A stretch of 64,000 nt of DNA. Origin: Leeuwenhoekiella sp044542075. GTDB lineage: Bacteria > Bacteroidota > Bacteroidia > Flavobacteriales > Flavobacteriaceae. Below, in pieces: positions 1-10,308 of this stretch (positions are counted from its first letter, which is position 1; the number at the start of each line of letters is the position of its first letter). A program made the position numbers and the translations under genes. The stretch is from positions 124,001 through 188,000 of the forward strand of contig NZ_JBITTU010000001.1 of assembly GCF_044542075.1 (NCBI RefSeq). Direction: 5' to 3'. Under the pieces are notes generated by a model that was not told the DNA's origin, ran no database searches, and was given only the letters and a program-made list of their open reading frames with translations.

Positions 1-1306
1 AGCGCAGGATAAATATAAGTCCTGTACCTGCACCAAACATCAAAATAATATTGAATAGCTGATACGCGTTGGTAAGCACCAGTGCCAGTGCCGAACTCAC
101 TACCATAAGCAGTACCGTAGAAATTCGACCTACATTTACGAGTTCCTTTTGAGAAGCCTCTTTCTTGATATAACGGGCATAAAAATCATTTACAACATAC
201 GACGACCCCCAGTTTAAATGTGTTGATATGGTCGACATATAAGCTGCAATTAACGATGCCATTACCAGTCCTAAAAGACCGGTTGGTAACTTAGTTAGCA
301 TCGCCGAATAGGCTAAATCATCTCCCAATTTGCTTTCTACAATGTTGGGAAATGCTTCGTGAATGCTGGCGATATCAGGATACACTACTAATGAGGCTAA
401 GGCTACTAAAATCCACGGCCACGGACGTAATGCGTAATGCAAAGCATTAAAGAAAAAAGTAGCTCCTATAGCGTGATTTTCATCTTTTGCCGCCAACATC
501 CGCTGGGCGATATACCCACCGCCACCGGGTTCTGCACCTGGATACCACGCGCTCCACCACTGTACTGCAAGCGGAATAATAAGTAATGTAACCACTAAAC
601 TTGTATCGCTAAAGTCTGGCAGAATTGCCAGTTTATCTATTACTTCAGGATGTGTCATCAGTCCGCTCATACCGCCAACTTCTGGCAGATTCACACAGTA
701 ATACGCTGCTCCTATACCTCCTGCCATAGCAGCGAAAAAGAGAATAAAATCGGTATAGACCACTCCTTTAAATCCGCCAATGGTACTAAAAATTACCGTT
801 ACCAAACCTGCATAGCCTATAGTTTCTAACGGACTCAACCCCAACATAATTTGACCGATTTTTATCGCCGCCAAAGTCACAGCACTCATCGCCAAAACAT
901 TAAAAATAACGCCTAAATAAATAGCTCTAAACCCACGTAAAAACTTTGCAGGTTTGCCACCATAACGCAATTCGTAAAATTCAATATCTGTATTTACCCC
1001 AGACTTACGCCACAGCTTAGCATATACAAACACGGTAAGCAAACCGGTGATTAAAAAAGCCCACCACACCCAGTTACCACTTACTCCCTGATTACGTACA
1101 ATATCGGTAACCAGGTTAGGTGTATCTGTAGAAAACGTCGTGGCAACCATCGAGATTCCCAGTAACCACCACGGCATATTTCTACCCGATAAAAAATATT
1201 CTGAAGAGCTCTTACCTGATTTTTTTGCGACCAGTAATCCTATGATTAAAGTGATTGCAAAAAAGCTGATGATAATGGCATAATCAAGCGTTTCTAGAGC
1301 TACCAT
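1..1306 (-). CDS. Sodium/solute symporter (SSS family), C-terminus cut off by window start
   Basis: Reading the minus strand from an ATG near 1306 gives an open frame to the window edge. The N-terminus has a first hydrophobic helix (ALETLDYAIIISFFAITLII) followed by the SSS-type junction KKSGKSSSEYFLSGRNMPWW. The last visible residues (GAGTGLIFILRW) resemble the late helices of SSS proteins, so only the tail is missing. The family couples sodium entry to uptake of sugars, amino acids or sialic acid across the inner membrane. It lies 71 bases downstream of the NagB-like gene on the same strand, so an amino-sugar or glycan-derived sugar is the likely substrate; that is inference. The exact start may shift by a base or two. 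Confidence 0.85.
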   Translation of the reverse strand, partial: MVALETLDYAIIISFFAITLIIGLLVAKKSGKSSSEYFLSGRNMPWWLLGISMVATTFSTDTPNLVTDIVRNQGVSGNWVWWAFLITGLLTVFVYAKLWRKSGVNTDIEFYELRYGGKPAKFLRGFRAIYLGVIFNVLAMSAVTLAAIKIGQIMLGLSPLETIGYAGLVTVIFSTIGGFKGVVYTDFILFFAAMAGGIGAAYYCVNLPEVGGMSGLMTHPEVIDKLAILPDFSDTSLVVTLLIIPLAVQWWSAWYPGAEPGGGGYIAQRMLAAKDENHAIGATFFFNALHYALRPWPWILVALASLVVYPDIASIHEAFPNIVESKLGDDLAYSAMLTKLPTGLLGLVMASLIAAYMSTISTHLNWGSSYVVNDFYARYIKKEASQKELVNVGRISTVLLMVVSSALALVLTNAYQLFNIILMFGAGTGLIFILR

Positions 1307-1377
1307 ACTATCTATTATTATTGGTATTGTTATTACTATTTTAGATTCTTTAACTGATGCTATTTTCAGTATTCTTT

Positions 1378-3309
1378 TTAGAAATGATAGCGCATAAAAG
1401 CTTCCATTGCGGCATATTGTGCCAGTCCTAAATCTCTGTATTTCTGAGCCGTTTCTTTGTTTCGGTCTTCTGCACGTACCCAAAATTCGCGTAAATCTTC
1501 TCCCTGAAACATTACTCCGTCTTTTTGAGACTGGTGGTAAAATATCGCCTGTCGTTTTTTAAGCACCTGATCCGGACTCATAGGTACGGCCATTTCAATC
1601 TCGTGCATTTCAAACTCGTGCCACGCACCGCGGTACAACCACACCCAGCAATCGCTCATATACGCTTCTTTTTTGAGCTGCTCGAGGGATTCAAAAATAA
1701 TATCAAGACAGACTTTGTGGGTTCCGTGGGGGTCGGCAAGATCGCCCGCAGCATAAATCTGATGCGGTTTTACTGTAGAAATAAGCTCGTTTACCACAGC
1801 AACATCCTGCTGCGACATTGGGTTTTTCTTAATGCTTCCTGTCTCGTAAAACGGAAGGTTTAAAAAGTGTACCTGCTCGTCTGCAACGCCTTCAAATCGT
1901 GTAGCGCCCAGAGATTCACAACGCCTGATTAAACCTTTTAACTGACGTACTTCTAGAGGATCTACTTCATTACGCTGCTTGTTTTTAATTTGCTCTGCAA
2001 TTTTATTAAAACGATCGCAGTCGTTGTTTCCCAATTGTGCGGCTACTTCAGCAAACTTCAAGGCTTCGGTATCGCTTACTGCAATATTGCCACTGGTTTG
2101 ATAAGCGATATGCACCTCGTGACCTTGTTCTACCAGACGGTCAAAAGTACCTCCCATAGAAATCACATCATCATCAGGATGCGGACTAAAAATTATAATT
2201 CGTTTTTTAGCTGGGGTAGCGCGCTCAGGACGGTTAGTATCGTCTGCCCCGGGTTTACCTCCCGGCCAGCCGGTAATGGTATGTTGTAACTTATTGAACA
2301 TCTCTATGTTCAGATTGTATGCAGAGCCCTGTAATGCCAGTAAGTCTGACATACCATGGTCGTTGTAATCTTTATCGGTAAGACTTAATATTGTTTTGTT
2401 TGTTTTTTGGCAAAGCCAAAAAACAGCCTTTGCAGTGAGTTCTTTAGTCCAGTCACAGGTGCCTACCAGCCACGGCGTTTTTACACGGGTAAGTTCTGAA
2501 GCTGCGGCGTCGTCCAGTACAAACGTGGTGTTATCGTGTTCCTGCAAATACGTTGCAGGAACCGTAGAAGAGATTTCTCCTTCTATAGTTTCTTTTAAAA
2601 TCTCTGCTTTATTTTGTCCCCAACCTAAGAGCACAATACGGTTTGCATTGAGCACCGTATTGATTCCCATCGTGATGGCTTTTTTAGGAACATTAGAAAT
2701 ACCTCTAAATGAACCTGCAGCATCTGCACGGGTTAAATAATCTAAAGTAATCATTCGGGTACCCGAATTAAAATGCGAACCTGGCTCATTAAAACCTACG
2801 TGACCCGTTCTACCTATTCCCAAAAGTTGAAAATCTAATCCACCAGCGGCTTTTATTTTAGCTTCATAACCAATGCAATAGGGTTTAATCGCTTCCTGAG
2901 CAATTGTGCCATCAGGGATATTTACATTTTCTGCAGGAATGTCTATATGATTGAATAAATGCTCGTGCATAAAATAATGGTAACTCTGTACATCAGACTT
3001 ATCCATAGGCCAGTATTCATCAAGATTGAAGGTTACTACGTTTTTAAAACTTAAACCCTCTTCCTTATGCATACGTACCAACTCAGCATATACATTAATA
3101 GGCGATGAACCGGTTGCTAAACCTAACACACACTGTGCTCCCGCAGCTGCTTTACTACGAATTAAATCTGCAATCTCGTGTGCTACGATAACCGAAGCTT
3201 CACCAGATCGCGAAAAGCTGATGTTGTGGATTTTTTCAAAACGGGTCTCTTCAAATTTACCCGCCGGTTCATAATTTATAAGTGTCGAATTCTTAACGCT
3301 TGTTTCCAT
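1378..3309 (-). CDS. nagB: Glucosamine-6-phosphate deaminase fused to a PIG-L/LmbE deacetylase domain
   Basis: 643 residues, more than twice a stand-alone NagB. Residues about 30-290 are the deaminase/isomerase fold, with NLDEYWPM at 95-102 (general-base Asp 97) and GIGRTGHVGFNEPGS at 164-178. In E. coli NagB the last motif reads GxGxDGHIAFNEP, so the ring-opening Asp is Thr168 here while His170 and Glu175 remain. Residues about 365-620 are a LmbE/PIG-L domain with HPDDD at 377-381 and DPHGTH at 526-531, the usual zinc ligands. The deaminase converts glucosamine-6-P to fructose-6-P and ammonia. The second domain belongs to a family that removes N-acetyl groups from GlcNAc compounds, so the fusion could perform two successive steps. 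This layout recurs in Bacteroidota. It ends the glycan locus and lies upstream of a symporter. Confidence 0.93.
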   Translation of the reverse strand: METSVKNSTLINYEPAGKFEETRFEKIHNISFSRSGEASVIVAHEIADLIRSKAAAGAQCVLGLATGSSPINVYAELVRMHKEEGLSFKNVVTFNLDEYWPMDKSDVQSYHYFMHEHLFNHIDIPAENVNIPDGTIAQEAIKPYCIGYEAKIKAAGGLDFQLLGIGRTGHVGFNEPGSHFNSGTRMITLDYLTRADAAGSFRGISNVPKKAITMGINTVLNANRIVLLGWGQNKAEILKETIEGEISSTVPATYLQEHDNTTFVLDDAAASELTRVKTPWLVGTCDWTKELTAKAVFWLCQKTNKTILSLTDKDYNDHGMSDLLALQGSAYNLNIEMFNKLQHTITGWPGGKPGADDTNRPERATPAKKRIIIFSPHPDDDVISMGGTFDRLVEQGHEVHIAYQTSGNIAVSDTEALKFAEVAAQLGNNDCDRFNKIAEQIKNKQRNEVDPLEVRQLKGLIRRCESLGATRFEGVADEQVHFLNLPFYETGSIKKNPMSQQDVAVVNELISTVKPHQIYAAGDLADPHGTHKVCLDIIFESLEQLKKEAYMSDCWVWLYRGAWHEFEMHEIEMAVPMSPDQVLKKRQAIFYHQSQKDGVMFQGEDLREFWVRAEDRNKETAQKYRDLGLAQYAAMEAFMRYHF

Positions 3310-3520
3310 AATGATTCTGCTAAATAGTTCTGCTAAAAACTAATATTCAATAACTGTTTTAAAAACCTCTTTCATTCTAAAAGAAGACTTTTAATTTTCT
3401 GATATGAAATTCTAATTTATCTTAATATTTTCAAAAAAGATTCGATAGACAACGATTCTAAAGGTCTAAATAACATTTGGGTTATTTAAAATTTATTTCG
3501 TGTATTTACGACAGTAGTAT

Positions 3521-5755
3521 TTATTCAAAAATTACGTGGCCTGCCTTCACCCAATTTTTATGAGAGATCAAATTGTCTTTTAAAGGCTTACCATCAATTT
3601 TAAAATTTGCATCCTTATCTGTTGTTGCATCACTTTTCCTTTCGATCAACAATAATTTTTCAGAATAAAAATCTGAGTTTAAGTGAATTTTAATAGTCTC
3701 AAATTGGGGTTCAGACAGGGTGTACATAGGATCTGCAGGAGTCATAGGATAAAATCCCATCATTGCATAAATTAACCAGGCACTCATTGTACCGGTATCT
3801 TCATTACCCGGTAATCCTGCCGGCTTATTGGTGAAATAGGTATCTATTAACGAAGCAACTTTCTCTCTTGTCTTATGCGACTTACCAGGCAGATAATTGT
3901 ATAAAAACGGATAAGCAATATCGGGTTCATTTGCCATATCGAATTGTTGCTCACTAAAAACGGCATCCAGTTTTTCTTCAAAAGCTTTTGCTCCACCCAT
4001 TAACTTAATCATTCCATTAATATCGTGCGGTTGCATAAATAAATACTGCCACGCATTGCCTTCTATAAAACCCGGATTTTCTGTAAAATTTGCGCCCGCT
4101 AATGGGTCAAAAGGTGTATGCCAGCTGCCATCAAGCATTTTAGGTTGTAAAAAACGGCTCTCTTTATTGTATAATTTTTTATAAGAAAGTGATCGTTTTT
4201 TAAAGCGCTTAGCATCCTCTTTTTCACCCATAGCTTCTGCTAATTGCGCAATCGCAAAATCGGCTATATTGTATTCTTGAGTGGTAGAAACAGGGCCTTT
4301 TATATGCGAATCTACACTTACATACCCATTATCTATATACTCGCCCAGACCGGGACGCAACGGATTATTCTCACGAGTATCTGCACTTTTTAGCATAGCC
4401 TCGTAAGCCTTATTGATATCAAAATCTTTAATGCCTCGTAAATAGGTATCTGCAAGAACTACAGCAGCAGGATCGCCCACCATCGTAAAAGTTTCGGTAG
4501 CATTGAGCTCCCACTTAGGCAACCATTCATTCTGATCATAAATATCGAGCATTGAATTCACCATATCTAATTGCTCTTGTGGATATAACAAACTCATTAA
4601 TTGATGATAGTTGCGATACGTATCCCAAAGCGAAAACACGGTATACCGCGTGCCATCTGTATGCTTTACAGCACGGGTTTTCATCGCGGGGTACTCCCCA
4701 TTGCTATCATTTAAGATACTGGGAGCAACCTGCGTATGATACAAAGCCGTATAGAAAATAGTTTTATCATCGGTGTTGTCGCCGGTAACTTCAACCACAT
4801 TTAATTTATCATTCCAGTCTTTTTGAGTTTTTTCATACACCTCATCAAAAGTAGCATCACCTACTTCGGCATCCAGATTTTCACGCGCATTATCAATACT
4901 CACATACGAGATACCTACTTTCATCACCACCTGTGTAGGCGCTTCAAAATCATAACTAAAATAAGCTCCTATGCTATCTCCCACGACCTCTCGCATAAAC
5001 TTTTCTTTTATGCGGGTTTTGCCATTATACGTCATCCACTCGGCTTCTACGCCTTTGTATTTTTCGGGTTTATCCCAAATACCATAATCTTTTGCTTCGA
5101 TAGAAAGGCGCGCTACAAAATAAACAGGATAGGCACCCTCTGCATTGTTATAGCAAAATGATCCTACCATACGATAGCCTTCTAATTCATTAGCCGAATT
5201 TAGTTTTAGCATTGCCCCGTGTTCGTTAGTAAGACCTAACCCTAAATTGAGCAGAATATTAGATTTCCCTGCGGGAAAACTATAGCGACTCACACCTACA
5301 CGCGTACTAGCAGTCAACTCTGTTTTAATAGCATATTTATCAAGTTCTACCCCATAATAACCGGGTTTTGCAACTTCATTTTTATAGGTTGTTCCGTATT
5401 TTAAATAATCTGTTTCGAGCGCACCTGTGGTAGGCATACTTAAAATCACACCTAAATCTGGGCAGCCTACACCGCTCATATTTACGTGGCTAAACCCCGT
5501 TAAAAACGTGTTCTCACTCACATATGGATTAGACAACCAGCGGCTGTCTTTTTCTAATGTATTTTGTTTTCCTGCTACGTTAAAAGGAGAAACACTTGCC
5601 ATACCGCGTGGTGCAATTGCTCCGGGATTTGTAGCTCCAAAATTAGAAGTCCCTATAAATGGATTTACATATTGAGTATAATCTGCTTTTTGCGCATTCG
5701 CAAAAAAAACACTGAATAAACCAATAAGAAGAACTGTTTTTTTACTTACTATCAT
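3521..5755 (-). CDS. GH92 alpha-mannosidase, divergent subgroup, secreted
   Basis: About 744 residues if started at the ATG at 5753-5755, which gives a clean signal peptide (MIVSKKTVLLIGLFSVFFAN, then AQ). The longer frame to 5779 would overlap the upstream gene and put nine residues before the signal. GH92 hallmarks are YVNPFIGTSNFG near the start, FSLWDTYRNYHQL and PGNEDTGTMSAWLIYAMMGF. The catalytic-acid loop reads ANEPDIAYPFLYNY rather than the GNEPSHHxAYLYN of the other two GH92 proteins here, so it belongs to another subgroup and may cut a different alpha-mannosyl linkage. GH92 enzymes are calcium-dependent exo-mannosidases acting on N-glycans and yeast mannan. Sixteen bases separate it from the GH20 gene upstream, which suggests co-transcription. 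Confidence 0.93.
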   Translation of the reverse strand: MIVSKKTVLLIGLFSVFFANAQKADYTQYVNPFIGTSNFGATNPGAIAPRGMASVSPFNVAGKQNTLEKDSRWLSNPYVSENTFLTGFSHVNMSGVGCPDLGVILSMPTTGALETDYLKYGTTYKNEVAKPGYYGVELDKYAIKTELTASTRVGVSRYSFPAGKSNILLNLGLGLTNEHGAMLKLNSANELEGYRMVGSFCYNNAEGAYPVYFVARLSIEAKDYGIWDKPEKYKGVEAEWMTYNGKTRIKEKFMREVVGDSIGAYFSYDFEAPTQVVMKVGISYVSIDNARENLDAEVGDATFDEVYEKTQKDWNDKLNVVEVTGDNTDDKTIFYTALYHTQVAPSILNDSNGEYPAMKTRAVKHTDGTRYTVFSLWDTYRNYHQLMSLLYPQEQLDMVNSMLDIYDQNEWLPKWELNATETFTMVGDPAAVVLADTYLRGIKDFDINKAYEAMLKSADTRENNPLRPGLGEYIDNGYVSVDSHIKGPVSTTQEYNIADFAIAQLAEAMGEKEDAKRFKKRSLSYKKLYNKESRFLQPKMLDGSWHTPFDPLAGANFTENPGFIEGNAWQYLFMQPHDINGMIKLMGGAKAFEEKLDAVFSEQQFDMANEPDIAYPFLYNYLPGKSHKTREKVASLIDTYFTNKPAGLPGNEDTGTMSAWLIYAMMGFYPMTPADPMYTLSEPQFETIKIHLNSDFYSEKLLLIERKSDATTDKDANFKIDGKPLKDNLISHKNWVKAGHVIFE

Positions 5756-5771
5756 AACAATATTCTGGTAA

Positions 5772-8090
5772 TTATTCAATCACTAGTTCATCAAGGAATG
5801 TAAAAACTCCTCTTTTATTTTCTGGAATATACGTAGTGATTTCTACTTTTATAAATTGTGCCTTTTGCATTTTAGTGTCTACTGTAAATGTTTTTAATGT
5901 TGATGCCCCATTGGCTTTAAATACATGTTCTAACTGACCAACTGTCACATAATTAATTGAATCTTTTGACACTGAAACTTTAAAATCTGATGGAAAATAA
6001 ATGCCCGCACCTTGATTTTCTAAAGCTCCTATACGCACTTTAGAAAATTCTTTAACCTCATTGAGATCTATAAGTAACGTAACAGGTGTGGCTAACCAGC
6101 CCAGCCATTGCCCATCGTGAAAATTCTTAGAACCGCGTAACACATTAACTAATGTTGCGCCACCTGCTCCCCGGTAGTTTCTGTGCGGTTGTTCAACAAG
6201 CGTAACTGTAGAACCTGCTGCTTTATGAAAATTAAATGTTTTAGATAAAACGCGACCTGTGGGGGCTCCATTTTCAAAAACTGCTGCAGTAAGTGTGGTT
6301 GTAGAATCTATCGTAAATGGCTCATTATAAACTTTAGCATTAGCATTTAGCTCTTCATTATCTAGCGCATACAATACTGATGCCTGAGGCATTTCTGAAG
6401 CAAGCGCTAAACGAATTCCGCCAAAGACCGTGTCGCGTTCTGCAGTTGCTTCCACATTATAAATGCTTCGCGAATAATTAATTCCTAAAGCATCTAGACG
6501 TGGCAAAAAGCGCTGCAGCCGCGAAGTATAGTCTTCCCATCCCGGTTTAGAATTAGCAGACCAAAGCACTTCTGTAAGCGCTGTTATCCTCGGAAAAATC
6601 ATGTACTCAGAGTCATCTTGGGTGGTGATATACTCTGACCATAAATTAGCCTGTGCACCCAGCACGTGATTTTTTTGACTTACGCTCATTGAGTCTATTA
6701 CAGGTGAAAAATCATACACCTGCTCAAGGGTATTCATCGCGTCAAAGGCTAAGGGCTCTACATCAGGATTGCCCTGATAAAAATTAAAATACATCGGATT
6801 TTCGGGAGTCATAATCACATCGTGACCTGCCTTTGAAGCTTCCCAGCCTCCTTTTGTACCACGCCAACTCATAACGGTTGCAGATGGCGGTAAACCACCT
6901 TCAAGAATCTCATCCCAACCTATTAACACCTTATCATTAGCTTCCAGAAATTGCTCCATACGTTTCATAAAATAACTTTGGAGTTCGTCGGTATCTTCCA
7001 GATGTTCTTCTTTCATACGACGCTGGCAATCGGGACAGGTTTCCCAGTTTGTCTTTGTGGCTTCATCACCACCCACGTGTATGTATTTTGATGGAAAAAG
7101 CGGCATTACTTCGCTAAGTACCTCTTGTAAAAATTTAAAAGTAGTTTCTTTTCCGGGACAGTAAATCTCGGTAATGGGCCATACTCCACCACTGGGCACA
7201 CCTATAGGTTGCTGTGTACAGGATAAAAATGGATATGATGCGATAGCACTCATCACGTGAGCCGGCATCTCAATTTCGGGAACTACGGTAAGACCGCGTT
7301 GTGTAGCATATGCTACGATCTCTTTTATATCTTCCTGCGTATAAAACCCGCCATACGTACCGTTCTCATCAGGATTATTTTCTGATCGGGCATTCCAATG
7401 CTTGTCTTCCTGATTTACTCTAAAGGCTCCTACCTCGGTAAGTTTGGGATATTTTTTAATCTCAATGCGCCATCCCTGATCGTCTACCAGATGCAGATGC
7501 AGCGTATTCATTTTTAGTAATGCAAGGCGATCTATAGTTTTTAAAATATAATCCTTCTCAAAAAAATGTCTGGAAACATCAAGCATCAATCCGCGCCACT
7601 TAAAGCCTGGCGCATCTTCTATTGCAAGATTGGGAATATAAAAACTATCTTTTTCTCCTACTTGTTTTTTTTCAATATGAACCGGTAGCAGTTGGCGTAA
7701 GGTTTCTAAAGCATATCTAAAACCAGCGGCAGAAGCAGCTTTGATATCTATAAATTCAGAAGTTACAGTTAAGGAATAGGCTTCGGGTTTTAGATTTTTA
7801 TCAATGGTAAACTGGACATAATTATCAGCAGGAGCTTGCTGTTGCACTTGTAAATCCCAACCGGCGCTTGAATTAAATTGATCACGAAATACAGTTGTAA
7901 CCGACTGTAAACTGTCTGAAATCACAAAAACGGTTGCTTCGGTAAATTGAAAATTTCCCGGGTTTAATGTTAGCTTTTGCGGTTGCGGGATTAATGCTAA
8001 ATCATCTGCTGTAAAAATCGGCTTTTCCTGATCGTCACAACTCAAAAAAAACAAAACAAGCAAACCGATTAATATCTTCAGATTTTTCAT
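5772..8090 (-). CDS. Beta-N-acetylhexosaminidase, GH20 lipoprotein
   Basis: 772 residues. A lipoprotein signal ends at Cys18 (LLVLFFLSCDD). An N-terminal alpha/beta GH20b domain (about 35-155) precedes the barrel, which contains RGLMLDVSRHFF, HLHLVDDQGWRIEIKKYP and the catalytic pair in HVGGDEATKTNWE (Asp342, Glu343) used for substrate-assisted hydrolysis of terminal GlcNAc/GalNAc. The tail holds a short beta domain (about 575-630) and a discoidin/F5-8-like domain (about 645-772) that could bind sugar or the cell surface. It sits between two GH92 genes with 1-16 base gaps, which is the arrangement expected for enzymes trimming complex or high-mannose N-glycans at the cell surface. Confidence 0.95.
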   Translation of the reverse strand: MKNLKILIGLLVLFFLSCDDQEKPIFTADDLALIPQPQKLTLNPGNFQFTEATVFVISDSLQSVTTVFRDQFNSSAGWDLQVQQQAPADNYVQFTIDKNLKPEAYSLTVTSEFIDIKAASAAGFRYALETLRQLLPVHIEKKQVGEKDSFYIPNLAIEDAPGFKWRGLMLDVSRHFFEKDYILKTIDRLALLKMNTLHLHLVDDQGWRIEIKKYPKLTEVGAFRVNQEDKHWNARSENNPDENGTYGGFYTQEDIKEIVAYATQRGLTVVPEIEMPAHVMSAIASYPFLSCTQQPIGVPSGGVWPITEIYCPGKETTFKFLQEVLSEVMPLFPSKYIHVGGDEATKTNWETCPDCQRRMKEEHLEDTDELQSYFMKRMEQFLEANDKVLIGWDEILEGGLPPSATVMSWRGTKGGWEASKAGHDVIMTPENPMYFNFYQGNPDVEPLAFDAMNTLEQVYDFSPVIDSMSVSQKNHVLGAQANLWSEYITTQDDSEYMIFPRITALTEVLWSANSKPGWEDYTSRLQRFLPRLDALGINYSRSIYNVEATAERDTVFGGIRLALASEMPQASVLYALDNEELNANAKVYNEPFTIDSTTTLTAAVFENGAPTGRVLSKTFNFHKAAGSTVTLVEQPHRNYRGAGGATLVNVLRGSKNFHDGQWLGWLATPVTLLIDLNEVKEFSKVRIGALENQGAGIYFPSDFKVSVSKDSINYVTVGQLEHVFKANGASTLKTFTVDTKMQKAQFIKVEITTYIPENKRGVFTFLDELVIE

Positions 8091-8091
8091 A

Positions 8092-10308
8092 TTAATAAAT
8101 TTTATTGGGTTCAGGCATTTCTAACTTACGATCTGCCGGCTCACTGGTCATTTCAAAGAGCAGCTCGCCACCTTTTACAATTTCATCATGAGTTATAAAA
8201 CCTCTTTTTAATTCGTTGCCGTTTAGAAATACCTGCTTTACAAAATTATTTTCTGTGGAAAAATTAGTGGTGTTAATCGTAAATTTTTTAATCCCCTGAA
8301 GTTTTATTTCTGCGTGTTTAAACAACGGGATTCCTAAAATATAAGTCCCTTGTGCGGGATTAACCGGATAAAAACCCAGTGCATTAAAAACATACCACGA
8401 TGACATTTGCCCACAATCTTCATTACCGCAATGTCCGTTAGGAGTGTTCTTATACTGAGTTGTAAGAATCTGGCGAATGCGCTTTTGAGCTTCAGAAGGT
8501 TTATCTACATAATTGTATAAATATGCCACGTGGTGACTAGGCTCGTTTCCGTGGTTGTATTGACCTATCATACCTGTACTAAAAATTGGCAGTTTATCTG
8601 TAGCACTAGGATACAAACTAAACATGGAGTCTAATTTTTGTGTAAAAGCTTCTTTCCCTCCTGTGGTTTTAATTAATGCAGGGATATTCTGAGGTACAAA
8701 CCAGTAGTATTGCCACGCATTACTTTCGCTATAAAAACGTGTATATTCTTTAGCCTGAAAATCATCTACAAATGCACCAGCTTTAGTTTTAGGCCTAAAA
8801 AAATTTGTCTTTTTATCGTGTAATTTCTTCCAGTTCTCTGAGCGTTTTAAAAATTGCCTGTATAGTTTGTTCTTACCGAGGGCCTTAGCAAACTGCGCTA
8901 CACACCAGTCGTCATAAGCGTATTCTAAGGTTTTAGAAACACTCCAATCTTCATTCTCGTTAGTAGCAGGCACATAACTATAAGTCTCATATTCTGGTAT
9001 CTGCCTGTCGGCAGCAGTTGCACTTGCGAGACAAGCCTCAAAAGCCAGCTCTGCATTAAAATCAATACCCTTAAAATAGGCATCTACCACTACAGGAACT
9101 GCATGATAACCCAGCATCATATTAGTTTCATTGCCCTGTAGTGACCATACCGGCAATAAACCAGTTTCTTTGTAATGAGCTAAAAGAGACTTTATAAAGT
9201 CTGAAGATTTTTCTTTTTGAATGAGCGTGTATAAGGGATGCGCTGCACGAAAAGTATCCCACAGCGAAAAAGTGTCATAACGATCAAAGTCTTTAGCATA
9301 CATTATCGTATCATTAGGTGCTTTGTAATTTCCATTAGGATCGCTTAATAGTGTAGGCGCAAGCATAGACTGATAAAGCATGGTATAAAACAAGACTTTC
9401 TGATCTGCATTGCTTGTAGTGATCTCTATTTTTTGGAGTTGGTTTTCCCAAATCGCTTCAGCATTTTTCTTGTAGGTATCAAAATTAAAATGGGATGCCT
9501 CTGTGTTCATTGATGCATAAGCTCCATTAATATTGGCAGTAGAAAGCGCAGTTTTTATTACAAGCTGTTCTCCTTCTGCAGTATCATAGTTGAGAATAAT
9601 TTTAGTGTTTTCGCCTTGTGCTTCCTTTCTTACTTTTGTAGTATCTCTAAAAAGGTCATAGCTCAAAAATGGTTTTGAGAACTGCATTACAAAATAAATA
9701 CGCTGATCGCGTGCCCATCCCTCAGATTTTCTATAACCTTCTAACGTAGTAGAATTAACAACTTTTATATAGGTGTCTTTTGCTTTATCCCAATTTAAAG
9801 CATATCCCAGATCTACATAAACCTGAGAAAGACTGTCTTTAGGAAAAGTATAGCGCTGAATACCTGTACGTGCTGTGGCAGTAAGTTCTACGTTAATGTC
9901 AAAATCCTGAAGTTTAAGCTGGTAATAGCCGGGAATTGCCTGCTCCTCTTTATGGTCAAACTTTGAAAAGGGTCGGTAACCATTTGCAGCAATGCGCTTA
10001 CTTGATTTAGAATTAACCGGCATTAATAGAATATCATATAAATCTCCTGCGCCTGTACCTGTTAAATGTGTATGAGAAAAACCGCTTGTAATACTGTCTT
10101 GATAAAAATAACCAGCAATGCGATCCCAGCCAGGCGTCCCTATATCTGGACTCAGTTGCACCATACCATAAGGAACAGTGGCACCGGGATACGTGTTCCC
10201 GGGACCATCTGTACCTATAAAAGGATTTACATAATGAGTAAGGGGAGACTGTTGCGCAAAACCAACAAGGCTTATACATAGTAAAATAACCAAGCCTGTT
10301 ATTCTCAT
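8092..10308 (-). CDS. GH92 alpha-mannosidase, secreted
   Basis: 738 residues with signal peptide MRITGLVILLCISLVGFAQQ. GH92 features are YVNPFIGTDGPGNTYPGATV at the N-terminus, SGFSHTHLTGTGAGDLYDIL, FSLWDTFRAAHPL, the catalytic-acid loop YNHGNEPSHHVAYLYNY and HCGNEDCGQMSSWYVFNALG. The NEPSHH type is the one found in characterised alpha-1,2-mannosidases of the family, so alpha-1,2 activity is the best guess; linkage cannot be proved from sequence. The stop lies one base from the start of the GH20 gene and its ATG abuts the stop of the upstream gene, so it is part of a tight operon. The product should act in the periplasm or outside the cell and release mannose. Confidence 0.95.
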   Translation of the reverse strand: MRITGLVILLCISLVGFAQQSPLTHYVNPFIGTDGPGNTYPGATVPYGMVQLSPDIGTPGWDRIAGYFYQDSITSGFSHTHLTGTGAGDLYDILLMPVNSKSSKRIAANGYRPFSKFDHKEEQAIPGYYQLKLQDFDINVELTATARTGIQRYTFPKDSLSQVYVDLGYALNWDKAKDTYIKVVNSTTLEGYRKSEGWARDQRIYFVMQFSKPFLSYDLFRDTTKVRKEAQGENTKIILNYDTAEGEQLVIKTALSTANINGAYASMNTEASHFNFDTYKKNAEAIWENQLQKIEITTSNADQKVLFYTMLYQSMLAPTLLSDPNGNYKAPNDTIMYAKDFDRYDTFSLWDTFRAAHPLYTLIQKEKSSDFIKSLLAHYKETGLLPVWSLQGNETNMMLGYHAVPVVVDAYFKGIDFNAELAFEACLASATAADRQIPEYETYSYVPATNENEDWSVSKTLEYAYDDWCVAQFAKALGKNKLYRQFLKRSENWKKLHDKKTNFFRPKTKAGAFVDDFQAKEYTRFYSESNAWQYYWFVPQNIPALIKTTGGKEAFTQKLDSMFSLYPSATDKLPIFSTGMIGQYNHGNEPSHHVAYLYNYVDKPSEAQKRIRQILTTQYKNTPNGHCGNEDCGQMSSWYVFNALGFYPVNPAQGTYILGIPLFKHAEIKLQGIKKFTINTTNFSTENNFVKQVFLNGNELKRGFITHDEIVKGGELLFEMTSEPADRKLEMPEPNKIY

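Noticed and set aside
5756..5779. Apparent 8-base overlap of the GH92 and GH20 genes
   Set aside because: The GH92 gene has a better start at 5755 that begins a clean signal peptide, so the overlap is an artefact of the longest frame.
10034..10279. 81-residue minus-strand frame and its plus-strand partner (10066-10281)
   Set aside because: Both lie inside the GH92 coding region in other frames.
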